DNA from: CAYURP01 sp964447175
GTDB taxonomy: Bacteria; Zixibacteria; MSB-5A5; SM23-73-2
NCBI GenBank assembly: GCA_964447175.1
Contig: CAYURP010000043.1
Span: forward strand, 1-22,298
DNA length: 22,298 nt
Direction: 5' to 3'
The notes under the pieces: generated by a model
What the model saw: the letters and a program-made list of their open reading frames with translations, nothing else
Database searches by the model: none
Told to the model about the DNA's origin: nothing
Made by a program: the position numbers and the translations under genes
Part shown: positions 1 through 7,062 of the stretch, in pieces
Layout: every line of letters begins with the position of its first letter
How positions within the stretch are numbered: position 1 is the first letter of the stretch

Positions 1-204
1 TTGCGACGCTTTATAGAATACGACCCGGTGATGAGTGCCTACAAGATGGAATATCGGCACCTCTCGAGTAATGAGACGTATGTGTATACGGGGTATATAT
101 ACACTAGGCCGCTAGTTCAAATTACACTGGAGGCAAGTTTCGAGTTGGAACGATCAATTCAGTTGAGTGAATGGAGTTTTTTAGATGTGTATGTCAAACG
201 ATAA
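1..204 (+). CDS. Hypothetical protein, probably 5'-partial, in an integron cassette
   Basis: The frame is open from the first base of the window (a TTG) to a TAA at 202-204, giving 67 residues, so the true start may lie outside. I recognise no family. The readable part is rich in Tyr, Thr and Ser, with alternating hydrophobic/polar residues that suggest beta strands, and shows no signal peptide or membrane segment. An attC-like repeat begins about 40 bases after the stop, and the next three genes are each bounded by attC-like sites in the same orientation. I therefore infer that this is the gene of the preceding cassette. Cassette genes of unknown function are common, so no role is proposed. 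Confidence 0.45.
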   Translation: MRRFIEYDPVMSAYKMEYRHLSSNETYVYTGYIYTRPLVQITLEASFELERSIQLSEWSFLDVYVKR

Positions 205-243
205 AGTAAATGCAATAACCATGCAATTCATTTAGAGAGAAGC

Positions 244-300
244 TAGCTAACAACGGCTTGCAGGTGGACAGTGGCTTCGCCGCTTCAGGTATGCGCGCAT
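244..300 (+). other. attC-like site A (degenerate)
   Basis: The site lies between the first gene's stop and the next gene. It starts with a GCTAAC core like R'' and contains a short hairpin, GTGGC-TTC-GCCGC (271-283). It ends just before TTATATTT, the start of the next cassette. The base before this TT is A rather than the G of a normal GTT core, and the outer arms do not pair well. It may be a hybrid or decayed attC. Confidence 0.45.
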
Positions 301-379
301 TATATTTATAAGATATAATTCAACATAGCCTGAAATATATATTGAGATATTAAATTAAACAGGAGTTATAATTCTTTTT

Positions 380-1792
380 ATGCAATATGTCAAAATTATC
401 TATGTTTTATTTCTTTTCCCAATAATAATATATTTCATAGCGTGTGATAAAGATAAACCTGCGCAAAGTAGTTCAGAAAATGAACCTCCGGTTGTAGCAT
501 CTATTCCTGATCAAACCATTGTTGAAGGTGACACTTTTTCATGTATCATACTTGACAATTATGTTTCTGATTTGGATAACGTAAAAACTGAAATAACATG
601 GACAACGTGTGGTAATAATGATTTAATGGTTGATATTATAGATCGGATTGCCACTATCACAATCCCAAATAATGAATGGGTGGGCTCTGAAAGCATTACT
701 TTCCGTGCTACCGACCCAGAGGGTCTTTGGGATGAAAATACGGCTGTTTTTAGTGTTGAGCCTGCTCTTTACACACCCCTCCAATTGAGTGATTGGGAAG
801 TATCCACACCGGCAGAACAAGGATTGAATCCAGGAATCGTCCAGAATCTATACCTGAACGCTGAACAAATTGACCATCTCTACAGTCTTCTTATAATAAA
901 GAATGGTTATCTGATTGCTGAGAAATATTTTAATGGGATGAATGTCTACAATTCAAATCCTACAGCATCTGTTACAAAGAGTTATCTATCAGCCTTAACG
1001 GGTATTGCGTTACAGGAAAATATATTAACGAGCCTTGATCAAAAAATGATGGAATTTTTCCCTGAAATTGACTGGCAAAATATTGATCCGAGAAAAAGCC
1101 AAATCACAATCAGACAAATTCTGCAAATGCGTTCAGGATACCCATGGGAAGAATTTTCAGGAGATATTGATAGGCTTTTCGCTAGTTCGAACTGGATACC
1201 ATTTATTGAAGAATTTCAGTTATCCAGCGATCCAGGCACTCAGTTTGGTTACTCAAATTTTACTGCACATATGATGTCAATTATCCTGGAACGGGCCGCG
1301 GGAATATCGCTTTTTGAATTTGCCAATACTTTTCTTTTTGAACCGCTAAATGCGTACCTCAGGTATTGGCCGGCAGATAGTTTGGGATACTATTATGGGA
1401 GCGGTGACATGTGTATTTCTCCAAGAGACATGGCAAAATTTGGTCAATTGTACTTAAACAAGGGATTGTACAATGGTAATCAAATTATTTCGTCGGACTG
1501 GATTACACAATCTTTCCAGAAATACTCATATAATACGTATGGTAGAAAGATACTAACTCATTCTGGTTTTTTAGATTATGGTTATTTATGGTGGTCATCC
1601 AGAGCCGGTCTTTATGATTATGATTTTGCCTGGGGGCATGGTGGGCAGCTTATCGTCTTAGTGGATGATCTTAACATGGTCATTGTCACAACAGCCGACT
1701 ATCTTTCAGGTCAATTCGGGAATGCTGCTTGGCAGAAGGAAAAATCTGTTCTTGATTTGGTCGGTGAATTTATATGTTCGATAGATAAATAG
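380..1792 (+). CDS. Serine-hydrolase lipoprotein (beta-lactamase / class C, S12 type) with N-terminal Ig/cadherin-like domain
   Basis: The 470-residue protein starts with a lipoprotein signal peptide: a hydrophobic stretch at residues 5-20, then a lipobox-like FIAC with Cys22, so it is probably anchored at the cell envelope. Residues about 35-128 resemble an Ig/cadherin-type beta-sandwich (a PPVV opening, then a TDPEG turn). Residues about 145-465 match the beta-lactamase/penicillin-binding serine hydrolase fold: SxxK is SVTK with nucleophile Ser197 and Lys200, the second motif is Tyr291-Ser-Asn, and the third is HGG at 420-422. All catalytic motifs are present, so the enzyme should be active. 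The family includes esterases, peptidases and DD-carboxypeptidases as well as beta-lactamases, so the substrate is not predictable. AGGAG lies 14 bases before the ATG, too far to be a good ribosome site. The gene fills one integron cassette. Confidence 0.85.
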   Translation: MQYVKIIYVLFLFPIIIYFIACDKDKPAQSSSENEPPVVASIPDQTIVEGDTFSCIILDNYVSDLDNVKTEITWTTCGNNDLMVDIIDRIATITIPNNEWVGSESITFRATDPEGLWDENTAVFSVEPALYTPLQLSDWEVSTPAEQGLNPGIVQNLYLNAEQIDHLYSLLIIKNGYLIAEKYFNGMNVYNSNPTASVTKSYLSALTGIALQENILTSLDQKMMEFFPEIDWQNIDPRKSQITIRQILQMRSGYPWEEFSGDIDRLFASSNWIPFIEEFQLSSDPGTQFGYSNFTAHMMSIILERAAGISLFEFANTFLFEPLNAYLRYWPADSLGYYYGSGDMCISPRDMAKFGQLYLNKGLYNGNQIISSDWITQSFQKYSYNTYGRKILTHSGFLDYGYLWWSSRAGLYDYDFAWGHGGQLIVLVDDLNMVIVTTADYLSGQFGNAAWQKEKSVLDLVGEFICSIDK

Positions 1793-1850
1793 AAGAAGAA
1801 AATAACAATTGTTAAAAATACAAGATTATATTATCAATTTCCTTATGAAA

Positions 1851-1983
1851 ATATAACTTTGCATTCAGCTGACCGAAGGGCGGATGATGAAATCCATAAA
1901 ATTTGTGAAATCGAGAAGGCCTTAATCTGTTGTTGACGAACGGTGCGTTGCTCGCCCTTCGTCAGCTGATGCTCGTGTTAGGT
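1851..1983 (+). other. attC-like site B (about 133 bp, VCR-like length)
   Basis: The R''-like core ATATAAC (1851-1857) and the R' core GTTAGGT (1977-1983) flank a long imperfect inverted repeat. The left arm at 1866-1882 (CAGCTGACC then GAAGGGCG) pairs with the right arm at 1953-1968, except that the right arm lacks one base. This leaves a single unpaired nucleotide in the stem, which resembles the extrahelical bases that define the recombining strand in attC hairpins. The cut would fall between 1977 and 1978. The length is close to that of the long attC sites of Vibrio superintegrons. Confidence 0.7.
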
Positions 1984-2036
1984 GCTACGAAATCTGGGAA
2001 AACAGATGAATAACAAAATATTATGTAATTAGAAAG

Positions 2037-2771
2037 ATGGATTGGTTTAAAGATTTGTACGATGATTTCCGAATGAAAACTGGTTTTGGAAGTATTCCTA
2101 AAGAGAAAACGAGAAAAGAAGTGCATTTTATGTTGGATGTCCTTAATTTATCAGAAAATTCTAAAATTTTAGACCTTTTTTGTGGGACAGGAAGACATAG
2201 CATTGAGCTTACTAAAGAAAAGTGCATTAACATAGGTATTGAATACAATTCTGAATATATAAAAATTGCAAATGAAAGAGCTTCTAAATTTTCAGTTGAG
2301 CCAAAATTTATTCAGGGAGATGTTCGTCATGTGGATTTTGGAGAAGGTTTTGATGCAGTGATTATTATGTACCAAAGTTTTGGATATTTTGACGATTTTG
2401 AAGAAAAAAATATATTAAAAAAAGTATATTCTTCATTGAAATCAAAAGGACGCTTCTTAATAGAAATATTAAACAGAGATTATATTTTAAAACATTTTTC
2501 AAAACGAGATGAAAGAGAGATTGAAGGGATCAAAATAGTTGAAGAAAGAAAATTTGATATTCTTAAAAGTAGAGTTAATTCCAAATTAACGAGATATCAT
2601 AAAGATAATATAGTTACTAAAAATATGTCTTGGCGATTATATTCAGTACATGAAATAAAAAATATACTTGAAGATATTGGTTTCAAGTATATTGTCGGAT
2701 ACTCAGATTTGAATAAAGAACCTTTAACATTGAATACCAGATTAATGCGACTTATTTTTGAAAAGAATTAA
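2037..2771 (+). CDS. Class I SAM-dependent methyltransferase
   Basis: The protein has 244 residues with a Rossmann-type methyltransferase core. Motif I is LDLFCGTGRHS at about residues 45-55, for binding S-adenosylmethionine. An acidic end of strand 2 follows (GIEYNSEY), then GDVRHVDF (motif II) and a strand 4 FDAVIIMYQSFGYF, then a SLKSKGRFLIEIL segment typical of Methyltransf_25-like enzymes. The C-terminal third is charged and probably forms the substrate-recognition cap. The substrate cannot be predicted. The gene is very AT-rich, unlike the SDR gene downstream. The ATG follows only a weak AGAAAG three bases upstream, and a later in-frame ATG at 2073 would remove part of the N-terminus. 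The gene occupies one cassette, begun at 1978. Confidence 0.85.
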   Translation: MDWFKDLYDDFRMKTGFGSIPKEKTRKEVHFMLDVLNLSENSKILDLFCGTGRHSIELTKEKCINIGIEYNSEYIKIANERASKFSVEPKFIQGDVRHVDFGEGFDAVIIMYQSFGYFDDFEEKNILKKVYSSLKSKGRFLIEILNRDYILKHFSKRDEREIEGIKIVEERKFDILKSRVNSKLTRYHKDNIVTKNMSWRLYSVHEIKNILEDIGFKYIVGYSDLNKEPLTLNTRLMRLIFEKN

Positions 2772-2809
2772 TGATGAATATTTTAACTTTAGAATAAATA
2801 AAGCATTAA

Positions 2810-2829
2810 GCACCTAATAAATGTTATGC
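2810..2829 (+). other. Collapsed attC between two cassettes
   Basis: GCACCTAA (2810-2817) is the exact complement of the cassette's own start TTAGGTGC (1978-1985), and GTTATGC (2823-2829) is a normal R' core starting the next cassette. Only five bases lie between the two cores. The L''/L' arms and loop that form a working attC hairpin are absent, so they were probably deleted. Confidence 0.6.
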
Positions 2830-2877
2830 AGTGCAGGAATGTGGTTCACCTTACGTACGTAGAAGCGGAGGTGCATT

Positions 2878-3612
2878 TTGAAACTGTCGGGTAACTCGGT
2901 ACTGATAACTGGAGGCGCAACGGGCATCGGACTCGCCTTGGCACAGGCGCTAGTCGTGAACGGAAACTCGGTCGCCATATGTGGGCGTACGCGCAGGAGG
3001 TTATTAGCAGCAAAGCGAGGTATTCCAGAATTGCAGGTGAAAGTCTGCGACGTAAGCAGGCCCCGGTCACGACAAGATCTTCTACGGTGGGTGCACTCGC
3101 GCTTGCCCGAGATTGACATTCTCGTCAATAACGCAGGAATCCAGCGGCCAATCGATTTTACGAAAGGTGATCGAGATCTTGTACACGCCGACGCCGAGTT
3201 GGCCACTAATCTAGCTGCACCGATCCACCTGTGCGCGTTGTTCATCCCAGTGCTGAGGAAGCGGCAGCAGGCTGCAATAATCAACGTATCGTCGGGATTG
3301 GCTTTCACACCTTTGGCCTCAGTGCCTGTCTACTGCGCGACAAAAGCAGCGATCCATTCTCTGAGCATTTCGCTGCGACATCAGCTTGCACACACACGTG
3401 TTCGGGTGTTCGAAATCGCACCTCCGATTGTCGCAACCGGACTACCAGGTTCTCGGCGGAGGCCAGCAGAGAGTGCTTACGTAATGAGCGCCGAAGCCGT
3501 AGCCAAGGGGATCATGGAGGCATTGGAAAGCGACTCTTACGAAGTGGCCTTGGGAGCCGCAAAGAGGCTTTATGAGCATCGGGAGAAGGCGTTCGATGCG
3601 ATTAATGGGTAG
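2878..3612 (+). CDS. Short-chain dehydrogenase/reductase, DltE-like
   Basis: The protein is a complete 244-residue classical SDR, an NAD(P)H-dependent oxidoreductase. The dinucleotide-binding motif is TGGATGIG (11-18), the structural motif NNAG is at 84-87, the catalytic Ser lies in NVSSG (136-140), and the active-site pair is Tyr152 and Lys156 in YCATK. The pattern around these (CDVS, LVNNAGIQR, INVSSGLAF, SLRHQL) resembles the SDRs annotated as DltE-like. The TTG start is supported by GGAGGT (2867-2872) five bases upstream. The gene is GC-rich compared with its neighbours and sits in its own cassette, so recent transfer is likely. The natural substrate is unknown. Confidence 0.9.
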   Translation: MKLSGNSVLITGGATGIGLALAQALVVNGNSVAICGRTRRRLLAAKRGIPELQVKVCDVSRPRSRQDLLRWVHSRLPEIDILVNNAGIQRPIDFTKGDRDLVHADAELATNLAAPIHLCALFIPVLRKRQQAAIINVSSGLAFTPLASVPVYCATKAAIHSLSISLRHQLAHTRVRVFEIAPPIVATGLPGSRRRPAESAYVMSAEAVAKGIMEALESDSYEVALGAAKRLYEHREKAFDAING

Positions 3613-3619
3613 AAACACT

Positions 3620-3698
3620 GCATAACAGCCCGGCACTGGGTACTTGCCTGCGGCAAAGCCCCCGCCGGGACCGCCCGCAGGTTACGCACACGTTAGAG
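3620..3698 (+). other. attC-like site D (about 78 bp), last of the array
   Basis: The R'' core GCATAAC (3620-3626) is part of a ten-base complement to the start of the SDR cassette. CCTGCGG (3647-3653) pairs with CCGCAGG (3675-3681) as L''/L' arms, and the R' core GTTAGAG is at 3692-3698. A second inverted pair, CCCGGC with GCCGGG, could compete in folding. I found no further R'' that complements TTAGAGAAG, so no cassette can be shown to follow. Confidence 0.65.
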
Positions 3699-3742
3699 AA
3701 GATGATCGATTCGACCTTACAGACAGAAAAACAAACCGCGGA

Positions 3743-3872
3743 CTGTCAGGTTAAGTAGTGACTACTACAACTAAGAGGTCGGGGATGCTTTCCCCCAGCA
3801 GAGCTGTGGGGCACCCCGGCAAGTCAATGACGCTGTCAGGTCACACCCGCCAGAGCGGGCAAGACCTGACAG
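3743..3872. repeat. Palindromic, MITE-like element with CTGTCAGGT ends
   Basis: CTGTCAGGTC (3833-3842) and GACCTGACAG (3863-3872) are a perfect inverted repeat enclosing a second one, CCCGC-CAGA-GCGGG (3846-3859). Together they make a very stable 40-base hairpin. A further copy of CTGTCAGGT at 3743-3751 makes the whole 130 bases an element with nine-base inverted ends. I see no obvious target duplication. It could be a MITE, a REP-type repeat, or a transcription end for the array. Confidence 0.5.
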
Positions 3873-4329
3873 AACAAGAAAAATTGGAAATCCGTCTAAG
3901 ACAATTCCTCCATAGAAAATTGTCTGAGCTCCACTACCCATAAATATAATCACACTCGTAAAAAGCTACCTTCGAGTTCTTGAAATGTCAATTCCAGTTC
4001 CCACAACAGAAGGACCTTTCTATGTTATTCGAATCTACATTCATCTTAAGGATTTATTTATGTATAAATATCAAAATTTGATTTAAGTATAAGGATATCT
4101 TAGAGTTACGCCAGGAACTGAACTGCCTTTGTTTTTTATAGTTCTGGGAAAACCCAAGGTCCTGTTTGATGAGGTTTTGTTAATATTAGGTTAACTCGAC
4201 TTTTATAACATTTTCTGGATAAAACATAAGCGTTATATCTTAGGAATAAAGCTTAACTATGAAGATGATCTTAAAAATCGTATTCTATTAATCTAAGGAT
4301 ATAAATTATAACAGATTTAAAGATTTCAG

Positions 4330-4358
4330 TTGACAGAAACGAGATTTTAAGTTACTTT
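4330..4358 (+). promoter_or_regulatory. Sigma-70-like promoter for the propeller gene
   Basis: A perfect TTGACA (4330-4335) is followed after 17 bases by TACTTT (4353-4358), which matches the -10 consensus at four of six positions. It lies 44 bases before the ATG at 4403, which has GGAGG five bases upstream. Consensus match only. Confidence 0.35.
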
Positions 4359-4402
4359 AATAAGCTATGTTATAAGTTAGTTTCTCATCACTGGAGGTTT
4401 TT

Positions 4403-6850
4403 ATGTCTAAGACAATATTAATCATTTCAATGATTCTTATCGTTCTTTTAGGATTAACAATACCCGCTTATTCAGTTGGCGATTACGTGGAAGCCACGAT
4501 CTGGCTTCCCGACAATTATGGAGGAGTAGTCTATCCTCAAGCCGGTGCATATAATACTAAAAATAATAAGATTTATGTGTGTGGAGGAACGAGAACTGCG
4601 GTAATAGATGGAGCCACGGATCAGGGAATTGCGGGGATAGACGTGGGTAAGGGAGCTACAGCTTTAGTCTACAATCCCACCAATAATAAAATTTATTGCG
4701 CTAATAAATCTGAAAGCTCTGTGAGTATTATAGATGGCGAAACCAATTCAGTTTTAGCCACGCTTTCAGTAGGCAAATCTCCCTACCGATTGGCTTATAA
4801 TTCTGTAAATAATAAAATCTATTGTGCCAATGAGAAAAGCCATAACATAACTGTGATTGATGGAGCTGAAGATTATATAATAACTACCGTCGAAGTACAG
4901 GGGGAGCCGGAATTTTTAAATTACAGCCCGGCTCAAAACAAGATATACTGCGTCACCAAGATAAACAATAAAATGTTTGTAATTGATGGGGCAAACGATT
5001 CTGTTTTAAACACTATACAGGTGGGTGAGAGCCCCGTGGCACTGGTTTACAACTCGTGGGACAACAAACTTTACTGTGCCAACTATGGAAGCCGTAATAT
5101 TTATATAATAGATGGATCTACAAATTCCTTATTAAAAGTAGTTGATGTAGTTGGTAGACCTACTGCTTTAGTCTATAACTCCCTGGGCAATAAAATTTAC
5201 TGCTGTAACAGATATACCCGGGACATTGTGGTTCTGGATGGGACAACTGATTCCGTTCTGACTCATATCTCAGTCGGAAATTACCCTCGAGCTTTACTTT
5301 ACCAATCCTTAACTAACAGGATCTACTGCGGAAATTCAGGGACTAATAATGTTACCATTATTGATGGGGCTACCGATATAATTTCAAGGAGCATACCTGT
5401 AGGTTCAGAACCAATAGCTTTGGTACACAACTCAACAGACAATAAAATCTATTCCATCAATTACTCCGGCTTCAATGTCACACTAATCAACGGGAAGAAT
5501 GATGCTCTGATGTGTTCACTAAACGTTGCCTGCAAACCCGTGGATTTAATCCTCAATTCTACAGACAACAAGATATATTGTGCCAATCAGATGACCAATG
5601 ATATAAGCGTAATTGATGCTGCCAACAATTTGGTAGTGAACAGGATCCCTGTAAAAAAGGACCCTTATACCCTAGAATACAATCCTACTAACGATAAGGT
5701 TTACTGTGCCAATTACTCCGATCACTCTGTAGCCATAATAGATGCAAGCTCTGATACGGTTTTAGCCTCTCTTTCTACCTATTATTATCCTGTGGATTTA
5801 GCCTACAATTCAGTTTCCAACAAAGTTTACTGTGTTAAGGGTTACTGGAATAATATTTCAGTTATCGATGGAGTAAAAGATAAGATTTCCAACATCATAG
5901 AGGTAGATTATGGCGCCGGCAGATTGCTTTTTAATCCTCTTAGTAATAAGCTTTATTTCGCGAACAATGAAAAATCAAATGTTTTCATAATCGATGGGAT
6001 CTTAGACTCAGTGTTAGCTATAATCAGAGTTGGAATCCAACCTGAAGACCTGGTTCTTAATACAGTCAATAACAAAATATACTGCTCCAATTGGGCTGCA
6101 GGGTGCATCAGTGTAATCGATGGAGTAATCAATGACCGTATCGACTGGCCCTGCATAGGAGGTATGGGCTTGGGGGATTTAGCTTACAACCATCTAAATA
6201 ATAAAATCTACTGTGTTAACAACTACGAGAACATTATTTCCATAATGGATGGAGAAAAGGATTCTGTCCTAGCTAAAGTTGGAGCTGGTATCTATCCTAA
6301 AGCCATTGTCTATAACCAACAAAACAATAGAGTCTATTGTGCAAATTGGGGGAGCAATAACATAACTATCCTGGATGGGGCTATTGATGCGGTTTTAGGA
6401 AATGTGAATACCGGTGAGGGTCCTTATAGGTTACTTTATAATTCGTTGGATAACAGAATTTACTGCCTGAATCAATTATCCTCCAGCATTACGGTGGTTA
6501 ACTGCTCCTCCCCCACCCAGATTGAGACAGAGGAGAAACAAGTAGCAATTACAGATTTTTCACTTTCCCAAAACTTTCCCAATCCCTTTAATTCCTCCAC
6601 GGTTATTCAGTTCACTGTTAGCAGTTCACAGTTAACAGAAAACACCCCTGTTACCACCACTTTAACAATTCATAACATACTGGGACGAAAAGTGAAGACA
6701 CTGGTTAGCGAAAGGAAAAACTCCGGAACCTACCAGGTAATCTGGGACGGGAAGAATGATAAGGGTGAAGAACTGGCTACCGGAATTTATTTTTACCGCT
6801 TAAAACTGGGAGATTTTTCCCAAACTAAAAAGATGCTGCTATTAAGATAA
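4403..6850 (+). CDS. Secreted YVTN-type beta-propeller protein with type IX-like C-terminal sorting domain
   Basis: The protein has 815 residues. A signal peptide covers residues 1-24 (hydrophobic core, then AYS before GDY). Residues about 50-710 are 16 tandem repeats of about 42 residues built on NNKIYCAN, then an IDG turn and a VGxxPxALVYNS linker. This pattern is typical of YVTN/SMP-30-like propellers, and 16 copies suggest two consecutive propellers. A Cys follows IY in most copies, which is unusual. Residues about 715-815 are a FlgD-like/secretion C-terminal domain with QNFPNPFN, a LGRKVKTL strand and GIYFYRL. In Bacteroidetes relatives this domain directs export by the type IX system and surface attachment. 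GGAGG lies five bases before the ATG. Its ligand is unknown; binding of polysaccharide or protein partners is a guess. Confidence 0.88.
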   Translation: MSKTILIISMILIVLLGLTIPAYSVGDYVEATIWLPDNYGGVVYPQAGAYNTKNNKIYVCGGTRTAVIDGATDQGIAGIDVGKGATALVYNPTNNKIYCANKSESSVSIIDGETNSVLATLSVGKSPYRLAYNSVNNKIYCANEKSHNITVIDGAEDYIITTVEVQGEPEFLNYSPAQNKIYCVTKINNKMFVIDGANDSVLNTIQVGESPVALVYNSWDNKLYCANYGSRNIYIIDGSTNSLLKVVDVVGRPTALVYNSLGNKIYCCNRYTRDIVVLDGTTDSVLTHISVGNYPRALLYQSLTNRIYCGNSGTNNVTIIDGATDIISRSIPVGSEPIALVHNSTDNKIYSINYSGFNVTLINGKNDALMCSLNVACKPVDLILNSTDNKIYCANQMTNDISVIDAANNLVVNRIPVKKDPYTLEYNPTNDKVYCANYSDHSVAIIDASSDTVLASLSTYYYPVDLAYNSVSNKVYCVKGYWNNISVIDGVKDKISNIIEVDYGAGRLLFNPLSNKLYFANNEKSNVFIIDGILDSVLAIIRVGIQPEDLVLNTVNNKIYCSNWAAGCISVIDGVINDRIDWPCIGGMGLGDLAYNHLNNKIYCVNNYENIISIMDGEKDSVLAKVGAGIYPKAIVYNQQNNRVYCANWGSNNITILDGAIDAVLGNVNTGEGPYRLLYNSLDNRIYCLNQLSSSITVVNCSSPTQIETEEKQVAITDFSLSQNFPNPFNSSTVIQFTVSSSQLTENTPVTTTLTIHNILGRKVKTLVSERKNSGTYQVIWDGKNDKGEELATGIYFYRLKLGDFSQTKKMLLLR
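6613..6640 (+). repeat. Degenerate heptanucleotide repeat inside the sorting domain
   Basis: Four consecutive seven-base units, CACTGTT, AGCAGTT, CACAGTT and AACAGAA, interrupt the coding sequence of the C-terminal domain. They encode the Ser/Thr/Gln-rich stretch TVSSSQLTEN between two beta strands that are normally joined by a short turn. The reading frame is kept because the adjacent insert is a multiple of three. A related heptad array lies at 11724-11765. Confidence 0.5.
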
Positions 6851-7062
6851 CCAGCAGCAAGTCCTGGATTAATTGAAAAACATCGAGACCTCTCTGCAGT
6901 TGCTAACGCAGTCAATTAATCTTCACACTAAAGCCTTGTTTATGATAGGGGGAAGTGGATCTGGCAATTTAATCTGTCCAGAAGTACTGGATTTATGTAG
7001 GATAGTAATAAGGTAAAATTGCCCGGGGGATACTTATGATTTAAAAAAACAATAGCCGGTTT

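Larger units (their letters stand above)
1..3692 (+). mobile_element. Integron gene-cassette array (distal end; integrase not in window)
   Basis: Four genes on the same strand are separated by attC-like inverted repeats. For three successive cassettes the first bases after the GTT cut site are complementary to the start of the attC at that cassette's own end: TTATATTT (300-307) with AAATATAA (1849-1856), TTAGGTGC (1978-1985) with GCACCTAA (2810-2817), and TTATGCAGTG (2824-2833) with CACTGCATAA (3616-3625). This is what circular cassettes cut at G/TT should leave. Base composition changes sharply from cassette to cassette (AT-rich methyltransferase, GC-rich SDR), as expected for genes of different origin. 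With genes on the + strand, the integrase and attI would be expected to the left, outside the window. An array without an integrase (CALIN) is also possible. Confidence 0.75.
3699..4402. other. Non-coding region after the cassette array
   Basis: No gene is convincing over these 700 bases. The left part holds a palindromic element (3743-3872). A 61-codon frame at 3758-3943 runs through that palindrome and is probably not a gene, although its last 25 codons look fairly protein-like. From about 3950 the sequence is AT-rich, with a promoter-like pair at 4330-4358 ahead of the propeller gene. I saw no tRNA or riboswitch signature. Confidence 0.5.

Noticed and set aside
2814..3308. 164-codon minus-strand frame opposite the SDR gene
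   Set aside because: It is antisense to a complete SDR with all motifs; long antisense frames are expected in GC-rich DNA.
3743..3872. Palindrome read as another attC
   Set aside because: It lacks GTT and AAC cores and does not complement the cassette start TTAGAGAAG at 3693.
3758..3943. 61-codon open frame (+) after the cassette array
   Set aside because: It runs through a perfect nested palindrome, has no ribosome site, and only its last 25 codons look protein-like.
6851..7062. Bidirectional terminator between the convergent secreted-protein genes
   Set aside because: Only a weak five-base hairpin (TCCAG/CTGGA) without a T run was found.
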